This document shows positions 33,243 to 39,807 of a stretch of DNA of 39,807 nt, in pieces. This DNA is from an uncultured Zetaproteobacteria bacterium (GTDB lineage: Bacteria; Pseudomonadota; Zetaproteobacteria; Mariprofundales; Mariprofundaceae): assembly GCA_947311495.1 (NCBI GenBank), contig CAMZLG010000107.1, positions 1 to 39,807 of the forward strand, written 5' to 3'. A program made the position numbers and the translations under genes. Under the pieces are notes generated by a model that was given only the letters and a program-made list of their open reading frames with translations, was not told the DNA's origin and did not search any database. Position 1 is the stretch's first letter, and each line of letters opens with the position of its first letter.

Positions 33243-34763
33243 TTGAATATCACCACAGGTCATCATATTGCTGCAATAGATATGGGCACCAATTCTTTCC
33301 ATATGATTATTGCTCAAACCGAAGCCCATGGTGCGTTCCGCATTGTGGATAGAATGAAGCACTGGGTTCGCCTTGGTGATGGTGTGGATAAACGTGGGCG
33401 CTTAAATAATGATGCCATTGAACGCATGGTTGAGAGCCTACACTTCTTCAAACAGTTGGCTGAAAGTTACGATGCTGAAATGCATTGTATTGCCACATCT
33501 GCCATGCGCGATGCACCCAACCGTAATGCGATTGCCAAACGGATTCGCCGCGAGTTGGGGCTGGTGGTTGAAGTCGTCAATGGTGATGAAGAGGCGCGCA
33601 TTGTGTTTCAAGGTGTGCGTTCAGAAGGTTATATTCGTGATGAGCCTGCCCATGTCATTGATATTGGCGGCGGTAGCACAGAAGTGATTATTGGTGATGA
33701 AACAGGTGTTTTGGTTGCTGAAAGCTTGAATATGGGTGCGCGTAGATACTCGCGTCAATTCTTTGCTGCGGGCAACTACACCACCCGCCAAATCAACATG
33801 TGCCACCGTTCTGCTGCCAGCAAAATTCAATCGGTTGCCTCAGAATATCATCCATTTGAAGTGTCTGCCGTGTATGGAACATCGGGTACGATTCGCACAC
33901 TGGCGGAAATCACCGCTCTTTTTCAAACTCATGATGACACTGCCCACCTCACACTTAGTGATTTGAGAAAATCATTGCCTAAACTAATTAAAGCTGTCAA
34001 AAACAATGATTTACCCACCTCCGTAGAACAAGAGCGAAAAGACACGCTTGTGGCAGGAAGCATTATTTTACAAGAAGTCATGGGTGCGCTAGGCATCAAA
34101 TCGCTTCGTGTTTGTTTAAGCGCGTTACGTGAAGGCATTATCTTTGACCGCATCGCCAGCTCTGGTCGCCTGCCCTCGCGACCCATCAAAGCAGCAAGCA
34201 AAGCCATGGCAAAGCGGTTCAATCTTGACCGCACCCAAATCAAACGCGTAACCCAAACATCAGAAATCATTTTTGAAGCGTATGCAGGGCTATTAAACTT
34301 AAACCATGAGGCATACCGCCTTCTCATTGCCGCGTGTCAATTGCATGAGGTTGGGCTTGCCATGAACCATAAAAAAATACATCTGCATGGCAGCTATATC
34401 GTTGCCCATTCCAACTTAACAGGGGTGACCCAACGACAGCAGCAAATGCTAGCGACCATTGTTCGCTTTCACCGCAAAGCAAGCCCCAACAAAAGTCACA
34501 CCATGCTAAAGAACATGCGTAGCCAAGATATTAAAACAACCATTGCTCTTGCAGCGATACTTCGCTTGGCTGCTGCACTCAACCGCACCAAAAGCGGTGA
34601 AGCTGCCAACCCTGACATCATCGAAAAGAAGAAAACTTGGCAGTGGAGTTTTGATAAGGCGTGGTTTGAAAGTCATGACGTTTGCATTTGGAATGCTGAC
34701 CAAGAAAAACGGCCGCTAAGCAAACTGCTGGGTAAACCAGTTCGGTTTCAACACAACGCATAA
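33243..34763 (+). CDS. ppx: Exopolyphosphatase (Ppx/GppA family)
   Basis: Processive exopolyphosphatase releasing Pi from polyphosphate ends, 506 aa (E. coli Ppx 513). ASKHA-fold signatures: IAAIDMGTNSFHMIIA (phosphate loop 1), ATSAMRDAPN, VIDIGGGSTEVIIG (loop 2) and YGTSGTIRTL. The C-terminal half (about 310-500) is the HD-like helical domain (YRLLIAACQLHEVGLAMNHKKIHLHGSY). GppA activity on pppGpp is an alternative, but the ppk neighbours favour Ppx. The start is TTG, with AAAGGCGG at a good distance upstream; no ATG fits. The TAA overlaps the A-run that is the T tail of the opposing rpsU terminator. Confidence 0.94.
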   Translation: MNITTGHHIAAIDMGTNSFHMIIAQTEAHGAFRIVDRMKHWVRLGDGVDKRGRLNNDAIERMVESLHFFKQLAESYDAEMHCIATSAMRDAPNRNAIAKRIRRELGLVVEVVNGDEEARIVFQGVRSEGYIRDEPAHVIDIGGGSTEVIIGDETGVLVAESLNMGARRYSRQFFAAGNYTTRQINMCHRSAASKIQSVASEYHPFEVSAVYGTSGTIRTLAEITALFQTHDDTAHLTLSDLRKSLPKLIKAVKNNDLPTSVEQERKDTLVAGSIILQEVMGALGIKSLRVCLSALREGIIFDRIASSGRLPSRPIKAASKAMAKRFNLDRTQIKRVTQTSEIIFEAYAGLLNLNHEAYRLLIAACQLHEVGLAMNHKKIHLHGSYIVAHSNLTGVTQRQQQMLATIVRFHRKASPNKSHTMLKNMRSQDIKTTIALAAILRLAAALNRTKSGEAANPDIIEKKKTWQWSFDKAWFESHDVCIWNADQEKRPLSKLLGKPVRFQHNA

Positions 34764-34800
34764 AAAAAGCCGCCTCAACCCAGAAGGTTAAAACGGCTTT
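34762..34800 (-). terminator. Rho-independent terminator of rpsU
   Basis: On the minus strand AAAGCCG...CGGCTTT brackets an inner AACC/GGTT pairing, and the right arm runs into TTTTTTT. It lies 30 bases after the rpsU stop. The palindrome may also slow plus-strand transcripts leaving ppx, though that side lacks a long T run. Confidence 0.8.
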
Positions 34801-34829
34801 GAAGAATCAAAAGATTCGGTTTACTTCTC

Positions 34830-35045
34830 TTAATATTCGCGACGTTGACGTGCGCGGATACGACGAAGACGTTTCATAAGACGCTTGCGTGCAGCGGCTT
34901 CTTTACGTTTCTTCGCGATAGAAGGTTTTTCATAAGCTTCACGACGACGGCATTCACTAATAACACCACCACGCTCAACTTGCTTGCGGAATCGCTTAAT
35001 CGCCATTTCAATTGGCTCATCTGTACTCACTCTAATTCCTGGCAT
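34830..35045 (-). CDS. rpsU: 30S ribosomal protein S21
   Basis: Small ribosomal subunit protein, 71 aa, near the anti-Shine-Dalgarno end of 16S rRNA and needed for initiation on many mRNAs. PGIRVSTDEPIEMAIKRFRKQVERGGV and RRREAYEKPS (each a family block) identify it. The tail, KKRKEAAARKRLMKRLRRIRARQRREY, is more Arg-rich than in E. coli. The start at 35045 follows a perfect AAGGAGGTGA. A frame reading further upstream would run through that site and is rejected. Confidence 0.97.
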   Translation of the reverse strand: MPGIRVSTDEPIEMAIKRFRKQVERGGVISECRRREAYEKPSIAKKRKEAAARKRLMKRLRRIRARQRREY

Positions 35046-35053
35046 GTAAAACA

Positions 35054-35063
35054 TCACCTCCTT
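35054..35063 (-). promoter_or_regulatory. Full-length Shine-Dalgarno site of rpsU
   Basis: AAGGAGGTGA is complementary over all ten bases to the 3' end of 16S rRNA and ends eight bases before the ATG. It is the strongest ribosome site noticed in the window. It sits on the gene for S21, the protein that neighbours the anti-Shine-Dalgarno sequence, so feedback is conceivable. Confidence 0.8.
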
Positions 35064-35162
35064 GGGCAAACCGTAAAACTTGTATCCTAAAAACCGTAGC
35101 TCAGTCTATACAACCCTGCATAAGCTTGACTATAAGCCACCCTGTGCAAAGGGTCGCGCATT

Positions 35163-36719
35163 ATGGGTGCGGAATCAGTGAAGTCAAATCAGAAGAACAG
35201 TTTATTCAGAGCTGCAGCGAAAGTTGGCAGTTGGACCATGTTATCCCGTATTTTAGGTTTCATTCGTGACATCTTTATCGCCCGCCTTTTGGGTGCAAGC
35301 CCGCTTGCTGATGCCTTTTTTGTTGCCTTTAAGCTGCCTAACTTTTTCCGCCGTATGTTTGCAGAGGGAACTTTAACGGTTGCCCTTGTGCCTGTGCTTG
35401 CTGAACAACGCAAAAAAAGCGAAGAAGATGCCCATGCCTATTTGAATGCGCTTGCAGGCTTACTTCTCGCCGCATTATTGGTGTTCACCATTGCAGGCAT
35501 GACATTGATGCCGTGGTTGCTTTTCGCATTCGCCCCAGGCTTTCATGATGATGCCACCCGCTGGGAGCAAGCTTTAACCCTTGCCCGCATTATGTTTCCC
35601 TACCTTGCTTTTATTTCTCTCGCCGCCATGTCGTGGGCAGTGCTGAATGCTTACCGCAAGTTTTCCGTGGCTGCGGCAAGCCCTGCCTTGTTAAACATCG
35701 CCATCATCTTTGCCGCCATCATTTTAGCCCCCTTGCATGACAACCCTGCCGAAGCTTTGGCAGTCGGTGTGATGCTCGGCGGTGCTTTGCAACTTGCGAT
35801 TCAATTCCCTGCACTCAAACGTATTGGCTGGATTCCCAAACCCACTTGGAATCCCAAACTCCCTGCCATCACAGACACCATGCTTCTTTTTGGCCCTGCC
35901 GTGCTTGGTATCGCTGCCGTGCAAATCAATATTTTGGTTGGCACGATTTTAGCCACATTGTTACCCGTGGGCGCAGTCTCATATTTGTATTACGCCGACA
36001 GAATTGTACAGCTTCCCCTTGCTCTTTTTGGTATCGCCATGGGCACAGCCTTATTGCCCGCATTATCCGAGCATTTAGCCAACGGACGCAACCAAGAAGC
36101 CACCCAAGACTTACGCCAAGGTTTAACGTGGCTGACATGGATTATCTTACCTTGCATGGTGGGTTTATTCTTTTTGGCAGAGCCCATCATCCGCACCTTG
36201 TTTGAGCATGGTAAATTTAGCGCCCAAGATGCAGCGAACACTGCCCACGCACTTCAAGCTTATACCGTTGGTTTGCTGGTCTTTAGCTGGGCACGCGTGT
36301 TGTCCACGGCATGTTTTGCAGGCAAAGATGCTAAAGCGCCCATGAAATATGCGATGTACACCGTGGCGGTCAACATCATCCTTGCCGTGATTCTGATGCA
36401 GCCTTTGGGTTATGTCGGGCTAGCACTGGCATCCGCCTTGGCATCATTTTTTAATGTGGCTTTATTGTGGGCGCATTTGCACAAAAAACATGGTGTAATC
36501 TTTGATACACAAAGCTGGAAACGTATGGCATCCGCCGTGCTTGCCTGTTTGCCTATGGCAGCACTACTTTATTATTTACCCAACTACTGGGCATTCCCCA
36601 GCGATAAATTCATGCAGTTTATGTGGCTCACATCTCTAGTCGTTGGAAGTATGCTTACTTTCTTCGCATCCGCTTGGGTTCTTGGTGAGCGCAAAATTCT
36701 TCAACCACAAAAGCGCTAA
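35163..36719 (+). CDS. murJ: Lipid II flippase MurJ (MviN)
   Basis: Inner-membrane MOP-superfamily flippase that moves lipid II across the cytoplasmic membrane for peptidoglycan synthesis; 518 aa (E. coli MurJ 511) with about 14 TM helices. The N-terminal signature is strong: SRILGFIRDIFIARLLGAS, ADAFFVAFKLPNFFRRMFAEG and VALVPVL. Central-cavity basic residues appear in this block, and YYADRIVQLPLALFGIAMGTALLP marks the second lobe. The ATG is preceded by AAAGGG at about nine bases. It is divergent from rpsU across 117 bases and is followed by a cluster of REP-like repeats. Confidence 0.96.
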   Translation: MGAESVKSNQKNSLFRAAAKVGSWTMLSRILGFIRDIFIARLLGASPLADAFFVAFKLPNFFRRMFAEGTLTVALVPVLAEQRKKSEEDAHAYLNALAGLLLAALLVFTIAGMTLMPWLLFAFAPGFHDDATRWEQALTLARIMFPYLAFISLAAMSWAVLNAYRKFSVAAASPALLNIAIIFAAIILAPLHDNPAEALAVGVMLGGALQLAIQFPALKRIGWIPKPTWNPKLPAITDTMLLFGPAVLGIAAVQINILVGTILATLLPVGAVSYLYYADRIVQLPLALFGIAMGTALLPALSEHLANGRNQEATQDLRQGLTWLTWIILPCMVGLFFLAEPIIRTLFEHGKFSAQDAANTAHALQAYTVGLLVFSWARVLSTACFAGKDAKAPMKYAMYTVAVNIILAVILMQPLGYVGLALASALASFFNVALLWAHLHKKHGVIFDTQSWKRMASAVLACLPMAALLYYLPNYWAFPSDKFMQFMWLTSLVVGSMLTFFASAWVLGERKILQPQKR

Positions 36720-36735
36720 AACACAAAGCACTATC

Positions 36736-36850
36736 GTCATGCCGTACTTGATACGGCATCCAGTCACTTCAACAAGATAAAGCCGTCATTCCCGCGAAGG
36801 CGGGAATCCATGTTGTTTCGATATGGATGCCCAGTCAAGCTGAGCATGAC
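36736..36850. repeat. REP-like cluster: three related GTCAT...ATCCA units
   Basis: Three units lie in the 202-base gap after murJ. The first is 36736-36763 (GTCATGCCG ... GCATCCAG), a 25/28 match to 677-704. The second is 36785-36811, containing a perfect hairpin ATTCCCGC-GAAG-GCGGGAAT (36788-36807). The third is an inverted relative at 36823-36850 that reads GTCATGCTC ... GCATCCAT on the minus strand. The outer units face each other around the GC-rich hairpin, a layout typical of REP/BIME elements mobilised by Y1 transposases. The GC hairpin may also stop murJ transcripts. A run of eight C lies just beyond. Confidence 0.7.
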
Positions 36851-36921
36851 AAACAAACACCCCCCCCATTTGGACATTTCCCATTTTCATGTAAGCTTCA
36901 ACTTCATCTAGGGAGCAAACC

Positions 36922-37731
36922 ATGCAACGCGAAATCTTTGTTTATGATATTGAAACCGTACCCGATGCCGATGCCACTCGCCGCTTACTTGGCAATCAAG
37001 ATATGGACGATTTTGAAGCCCGCGATGCCTTATCCGCTCATTTTTTAGAAAAAACAGACGGCAGAAATGATTTTCCACGGCAGCCTTTCCACCAAGTGGT
37101 TGCCATCAGTTATGTTCACCTCACCCGCGAAATCGGCGAAGAAGGTTCTGAACTCGCCATCAAACGCATTGCCACAGGTGGCACAGCCGAATCCAGCGAA
37201 GAAGAGATGTTACAAGGTTTCTTCAACATCATCGAAACCCGCGCCCCACAACTGGTCAGTTTTAATGGCAAAGGTTTTGATATGCCTGTACTCAAATATC
37301 GTGCCATGGTGCATGGTTTATCTTGCCCAAGGTGGTTCAAAGAGGGCGACAAATGGAATAACTATGAAACCCGTTATTCGCACAATTATCATCTCGATTT
37401 GCTCGAAACCTTATCCGACTTCGGCGCATCCGCCCGCTGCTCCATGCATGAAGTCGCCACGGCATTTGGCATCCCCGGCAAATTGGATACAGCAGGCGAT
37501 GATGTGCGCGGCATGTTTGAGGGTGGTGAAATTGATGCCATCCGCAATTATTGTGAAACCGACGTCTGCACCACCGCTTTAATCATGTTCCGCTGGATGT
37601 TGTTCAGAGGCGAACTCTCCGAAGGCGCGTATGCTCGCGCCATCTTAGGTATGCGCAACTATCTTGAGTCTGAACAAGAACAGCGCCCGCATTTGGGTGA
37701 GTTTCTAAATGCTTGGGAGAGTTCAGTATGA
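36922..37731 (+). CDS. PolB-type 3'-5' exonuclease (DEDDy, DNA_pol_B_exo2)
   Basis: A 269-aa stand-alone exonuclease domain related to the proofreading domain of family B polymerases. Exo I is VYDIETVPD (Asp9, Glu11), exo II is SFNGKGFDMPVL, and exo III is YCETDVCTT (Tyr and Asp of the DEDDy type). FGIPGKLDTAGDDV and the internal HNYHLDLLETLSDF segment are typical of this family. Likely role is DNA or RNA end trimming in repair; it has no polymerase partner here. A GGGAG site lies six bases before the ATG. The TGA overlaps the start of the HNH gene (ATGA), so the two are one transcript. Confidence 0.88.
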   Translation: MQREIFVYDIETVPDADATRRLLGNQDMDDFEARDALSAHFLEKTDGRNDFPRQPFHQVVAISYVHLTREIGEEGSELAIKRIATGGTAESSEEEMLQGFFNIIETRAPQLVSFNGKGFDMPVLKYRAMVHGLSCPRWFKEGDKWNNYETRYSHNYHLDLLETLSDFGASARCSMHEVATAFGIPGKLDTAGDDVRGMFEGGEIDAIRNYCETDVCTTALIMFRWMLFRGELSEGAYARAILGMRNYLESEQEQRPHLGEFLNAWESSV

Positions 37732-38552
37732 AAATCGGGAAGTTGGTTCACTTATTTATTCCTAAAATATTTGCTTACTGTGAGAAACATGACTCAAAAG
37801 AGCTCAATCGCTTAATGGACCTTGATTATTCAAAGTCCACTTTTCACCTGTCATCATACCCATTCTGTTCGCCATCTCCCAAGATTTTAAAAGAACAATC
37901 AATACGATATTGGGCAGATGAATTCGATGTTTTAAATAAAACTGTTCGTGTATGTAGTCAGTGGACAATTGCTCATAAAGAATATTTTGTTCAATACTTA
38001 TTAGAAAAAGGGATAGCAACTCAGACCGAATTACAAAATGAATTTTTGTCTTCTGAAGAATATGTAGCCAAACAGAAGCAACAAGCTCTTAGAAAGAACT
38101 CTCGTTTTAAAAACAGTGCCATAGGAAATGCCCAAAACTTATTTATTCGCAATATTCTAAGTCATTTAGGAAATGAAAATTTTACCAAAAACGATTGGGA
38201 GGAGACAAAGCAATTTTTTTTCAATAGCTGTGCTTATTGTGGTTCAAGTGATAGCTTGGAAATTGAACATGCTATTCCAATAAATAAGAAAAATATGGGG
38301 GAACACCGACTGGGCAATTTAGTACCATCTTGTAAGTCATGCAACAAGAGAAAAGCATCAAAAGACTTTCGGGACTTTCTCGGAGAGAATGAAGGAAGAA
38401 TTCAAAAGATTGAATTATATATGAAGAGTAGAGGCTACGCCTCTCTTGAAACAAACGAACAAGTTGCCGAACTTCTTGAAATGGCTTACAGAGAAGTTGC
38501 AGATGTAGCTGCCCGCTACATCACCATAATTAATCGAGTCCTAGAAAAATAA
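37728..38552 (+). CDS. HNH-domain protein
   Basis: A 274-aa protein with a C-terminal zinc-stabilised HNH nuclease domain: CAYCGSSDSLEIEHAIP (Cys168, Cys171, His181), an Asn in LGNLVPSC (Asn197) and SCKSCNKRK (Cys202, Cys205). This is the McrA-like HNH_5 pattern. The N-terminal 150 residues are alpha-helical and not recognised; the region has ALRKNSRFKNSAIGNAQN, a basic patch that may contact DNA. The gene is clearly AT-richer than its neighbours, which suggests recent acquisition, yet it is joined to the exonuclease gene by an ATGA overlap with a GGGAG site. Possible roles are defence, homing or repair nuclease. Confidence 0.82.
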   Translation: MKIGKLVHLFIPKIFAYCEKHDSKELNRLMDLDYSKSTFHLSSYPFCSPSPKILKEQSIRYWADEFDVLNKTVRVCSQWTIAHKEYFVQYLLEKGIATQTELQNEFLSSEEYVAKQKQQALRKNSRFKNSAIGNAQNLFIRNILSHLGNENFTKNDWEETKQFFFNSCAYCGSSDSLEIEHAIPINKKNMGEHRLGNLVPSCKSCNKRKASKDFRDFLGENEGRIQKIELYMKSRGYASLETNEQVAELLEMAYREVADVAARYITIINRVLEK

Positions 38553-38563
38553 ATGGTGAAAGT

Positions 38564-38595
38564 TCTGGGGATACGACACTTAATTTAAGTCCCCC
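38564..38595. repeat. Palindromic box after the HNH gene
   Basis: TTCTGGGGATACGACACTTA runs into TTTAAGTCCCCC. ACTTAA-T-TTAAGT (38578-38590) is a perfect 13-base palindrome, with GGGG to its left and CCCC to its right. From memory this resembles the boxes beside IS200-like/Y1 REP-associated transposases; no transposase is present. The rest of the 158-base gap up to 38710 shows nothing clear. Confidence 0.4.
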
Positions 38596-38710
38596 TGTAA
38601 ATCCTATATATTCTCTTATGATTCCAGCCAAACTCTTTTACATTGCGAAGAAAAAAGTAACATAAAACACCTGCTATTGCCTATTTGCCCCACCTTTTTA
38701 TATTCCCTCT

Positions 38711-39807
38711 ATGTACACCAGTTATTTCGGATTAAAGCAAAAGCCTTTTACCATTGCGCCTAACCCGCAATTTCTGTTTATGAGCGCACAACACAAGGAA
38801 GCTTTGGCGCATATGTTGTATGCCATGCAGGGCGAAGGTGGCGTGGTGGTGCTCACGGGCGAAGTGGGTACAGGCAAGACCACCATTTGCAGGCAGTTGC
38901 TCAATCAAATCCCTGAAAACACCGATGTCGCATACATCATCAACCCCAAACAATCCGAGACTGAAATGCTGGCAAGCTTATGTGATGAGCTGCATATCAC
39001 ATGCGATAACACCACCAGCATCAAAGCTCTCACCGATGCGCTCAACCAGTTTCTTTTGGATAATCATGCCCAAGGTCGGCACACCATTCTCATCATTGAT
39101 GAAGCGCAAAATTTGGATACATCCGTGTTGGAACAGTTGCGCTTGCTCACCAATTTAGAAACCGACGACAAAAAACTGCTGCAAATCATGTTGCTTGGGC
39201 AACCTGAATTATCCGAGATGTTGCAACGCCAAGATTTGAGGCAGCTCGCTCAACGCATCACCGCCCGCTACCACTTGCATCCACACAACAAACAAGAGGT
39301 TGTGAATTATGTGAACCATAGGCTTGCCGTGGCAGGCTGCAATCAACAAACCCTTTTCCCAACATCCGTATTGCATAAGTTATATCAGTTGACTGGCGGT
39401 GTGCCGCGCTTAATCAACCTGATTGCCGACCGCGCATTGTTGGGCGCTTATGCATCGGAAAATAAACACATCACCCATACAATTTTACAACAAGCCAAAC
39501 ATGAGGTCTTGGGTGCAAGCGAAAGCCATGCACACAAAAGCCCTTGGAAACTTATCGGGTTAATCTTATTGATTGTGGGGGTCAGCCTTTGGTTGTGGCA
39601 AAACCCACCCGTACACACACCAACGAAACCCAAACCAATAACCCTTGCTCAACCTGTGGAACTTACGCCCAAACCTGCTGCGCTCGCTCCTGAACCCAAT
39701 GTGAAACAAAATACACCACCTATTAGCAAACAAACGATAGAGCCTGCTGAATCCGAAACGATTGCGCCAAGTGTTGTTCAACCCATGAAAGCGCCTACTT
39801 TGCCAAC
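38711..39807 (+). CDS. ExeA/GspA-like AAA ATPase with membrane anchor, 5' part
   Basis: The gene runs off the right edge; 365 codons are visible. It has an AAA+ ATPase of the ExeA/GspA (also MshM, XrtA-associated) type. YFGLKQKPFTIAPNPQFLF opens the family; Walker A is GEVGTGKT (50-57), Walker B is ILIIDEAQ (Asp130, Glu131), and sensor regions LLGQPEL and GGVPRLINLI follow. A single TM helix at about 281-296 and a Pro/Thr/Lys-rich periplasmic stretch come next; family members then carry a peptidoglycan-binding domain, not reached here. ExeA helps assemble secretin rings through the cell wall. No good ribosome site precedes the ATG. Confidence 0.88.
   Translation, partial: MYTSYFGLKQKPFTIAPNPQFLFMSAQHKEALAHMLYAMQGEGGVVVLTGEVGTGKTTICRQLLNQIPENTDVAYIINPKQSETEMLASLCDELHITCDNTTSIKALTDALNQFLLDNHAQGRHTILIIDEAQNLDTSVLEQLRLLTNLETDDKKLLQIMLLGQPELSEMLQRQDLRQLAQRITARYHLHPHNKQEVVNYVNHRLAVAGCNQQTLFPTSVLHKLYQLTGGVPRLINLIADRALLGAYASENKHITHTILQQAKHEVLGASESHAHKSPWKLIGLILLIVGVSLWLWQNPPVHTPTKPKPITLAQPVELTPKPAALAPEPNVKQNTPPISKQTIEPAESETIAPSVVQPMKAPTLP

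Overview
This window is chromosomal DNA from a Gram-negative bacterium, most likely a member of the Pseudomonadota. The evidence is the outer-membrane efflux factor, lipoproteins with lipoboxes, Tat- and Sec-type leaders, a class III alcohol dehydrogenase with S-formylglutathione hydrolase (glutathione-linked formaldehyde oxidation), XerC/RsmB/TldD/Uup housekeeping genes, and strong Shine-Dalgarno sites. Base composition is moderately AT-rich. The ribosomal protein S21 has an Arg/Lys-rich tail unlike the E. coli protein, so a branch outside the enteric group is plausible, but the class cannot be fixed from this sequence. No tRNA, rRNA, CRISPR array, prophage or intact transposase was seen.

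Layout from the left. 1-1953: end of a PfkB sugar/nucleoside kinase, a secreted PAP2 phosphatase and a carboxylesterase. 1950-10488 (minus): a copper/silver resistance cluster. It is transcribed from a Met/His/Cys-rich CopL-like leader gene through TolC-type, CusB-type and CusA-type efflux genes to a His/Met-rich periplasmic protein and a Tat-exported multicopper oxidase. 10556-13330 (minus): a membrane-anchored protein of unknown function, a tiny membrane protein, and the formaldehyde detoxification pair frmB-frmA. 13547-19625 (plus): one tightly overlapping operon of dihydrofolate reductase, a TPR protein, an L,D-transpeptidase, a DUF484-GGDEF cyclase, xerC and rsmB. 19626-23701 (plus): a structured repeat element, a GNAT acetyltransferase, exonuclease III, two tandem lipoproteins, a small lipoprotein and an orphan type IV pilin-like protein. 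23718-26192 (minus): tldD between two related two-TM proteins. 26281-29531 (plus): an EI24/CysZ-like protein, the ABC-F ATPase Uup and a hotdog-fold protein. 29542-34763: a polyphosphate cluster with ppk1 divergent from ppk2, a Lys/Ala histone-like protein and ppx. 34830-39807: rpsU, murJ, REP-like repeats, a PolB-type exonuclease followed by an HNH protein, and the start of an ExeA-like ATPase.

The copper cluster forms a coherent periplasmic defence. The CusCBA-type pump carries all three Cu(I)-binding methionines in CusA, the adaptor and small proteins carry Met/His-rich metal-binding tracts, and the oxidase can turn Cu(I) into the less toxic Cu(II). The polyphosphate cluster pairs two synthases with a hydrolase and includes a very basic small protein that could coat or organise the polyanion.

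The least expected signal is non-coding. The 304-base gap between cusB and cusA and the 294-base gap after rsmB share the same architecture. Each has a GAGATTTCTCCACT box, then three nested levels of inverted repeat whose sequences differ but whose pairing is kept, then an AGGGC...GGTTCG hairpin. This looks like a dispersed, structured repeat or RNA family. Other leads are the Lys-rich protein in the polyphosphate cluster, the leader gene and terminator ahead of the copper pump, a recombination footprint upstream of tldD, and an exonuclease-HNH gene pair.
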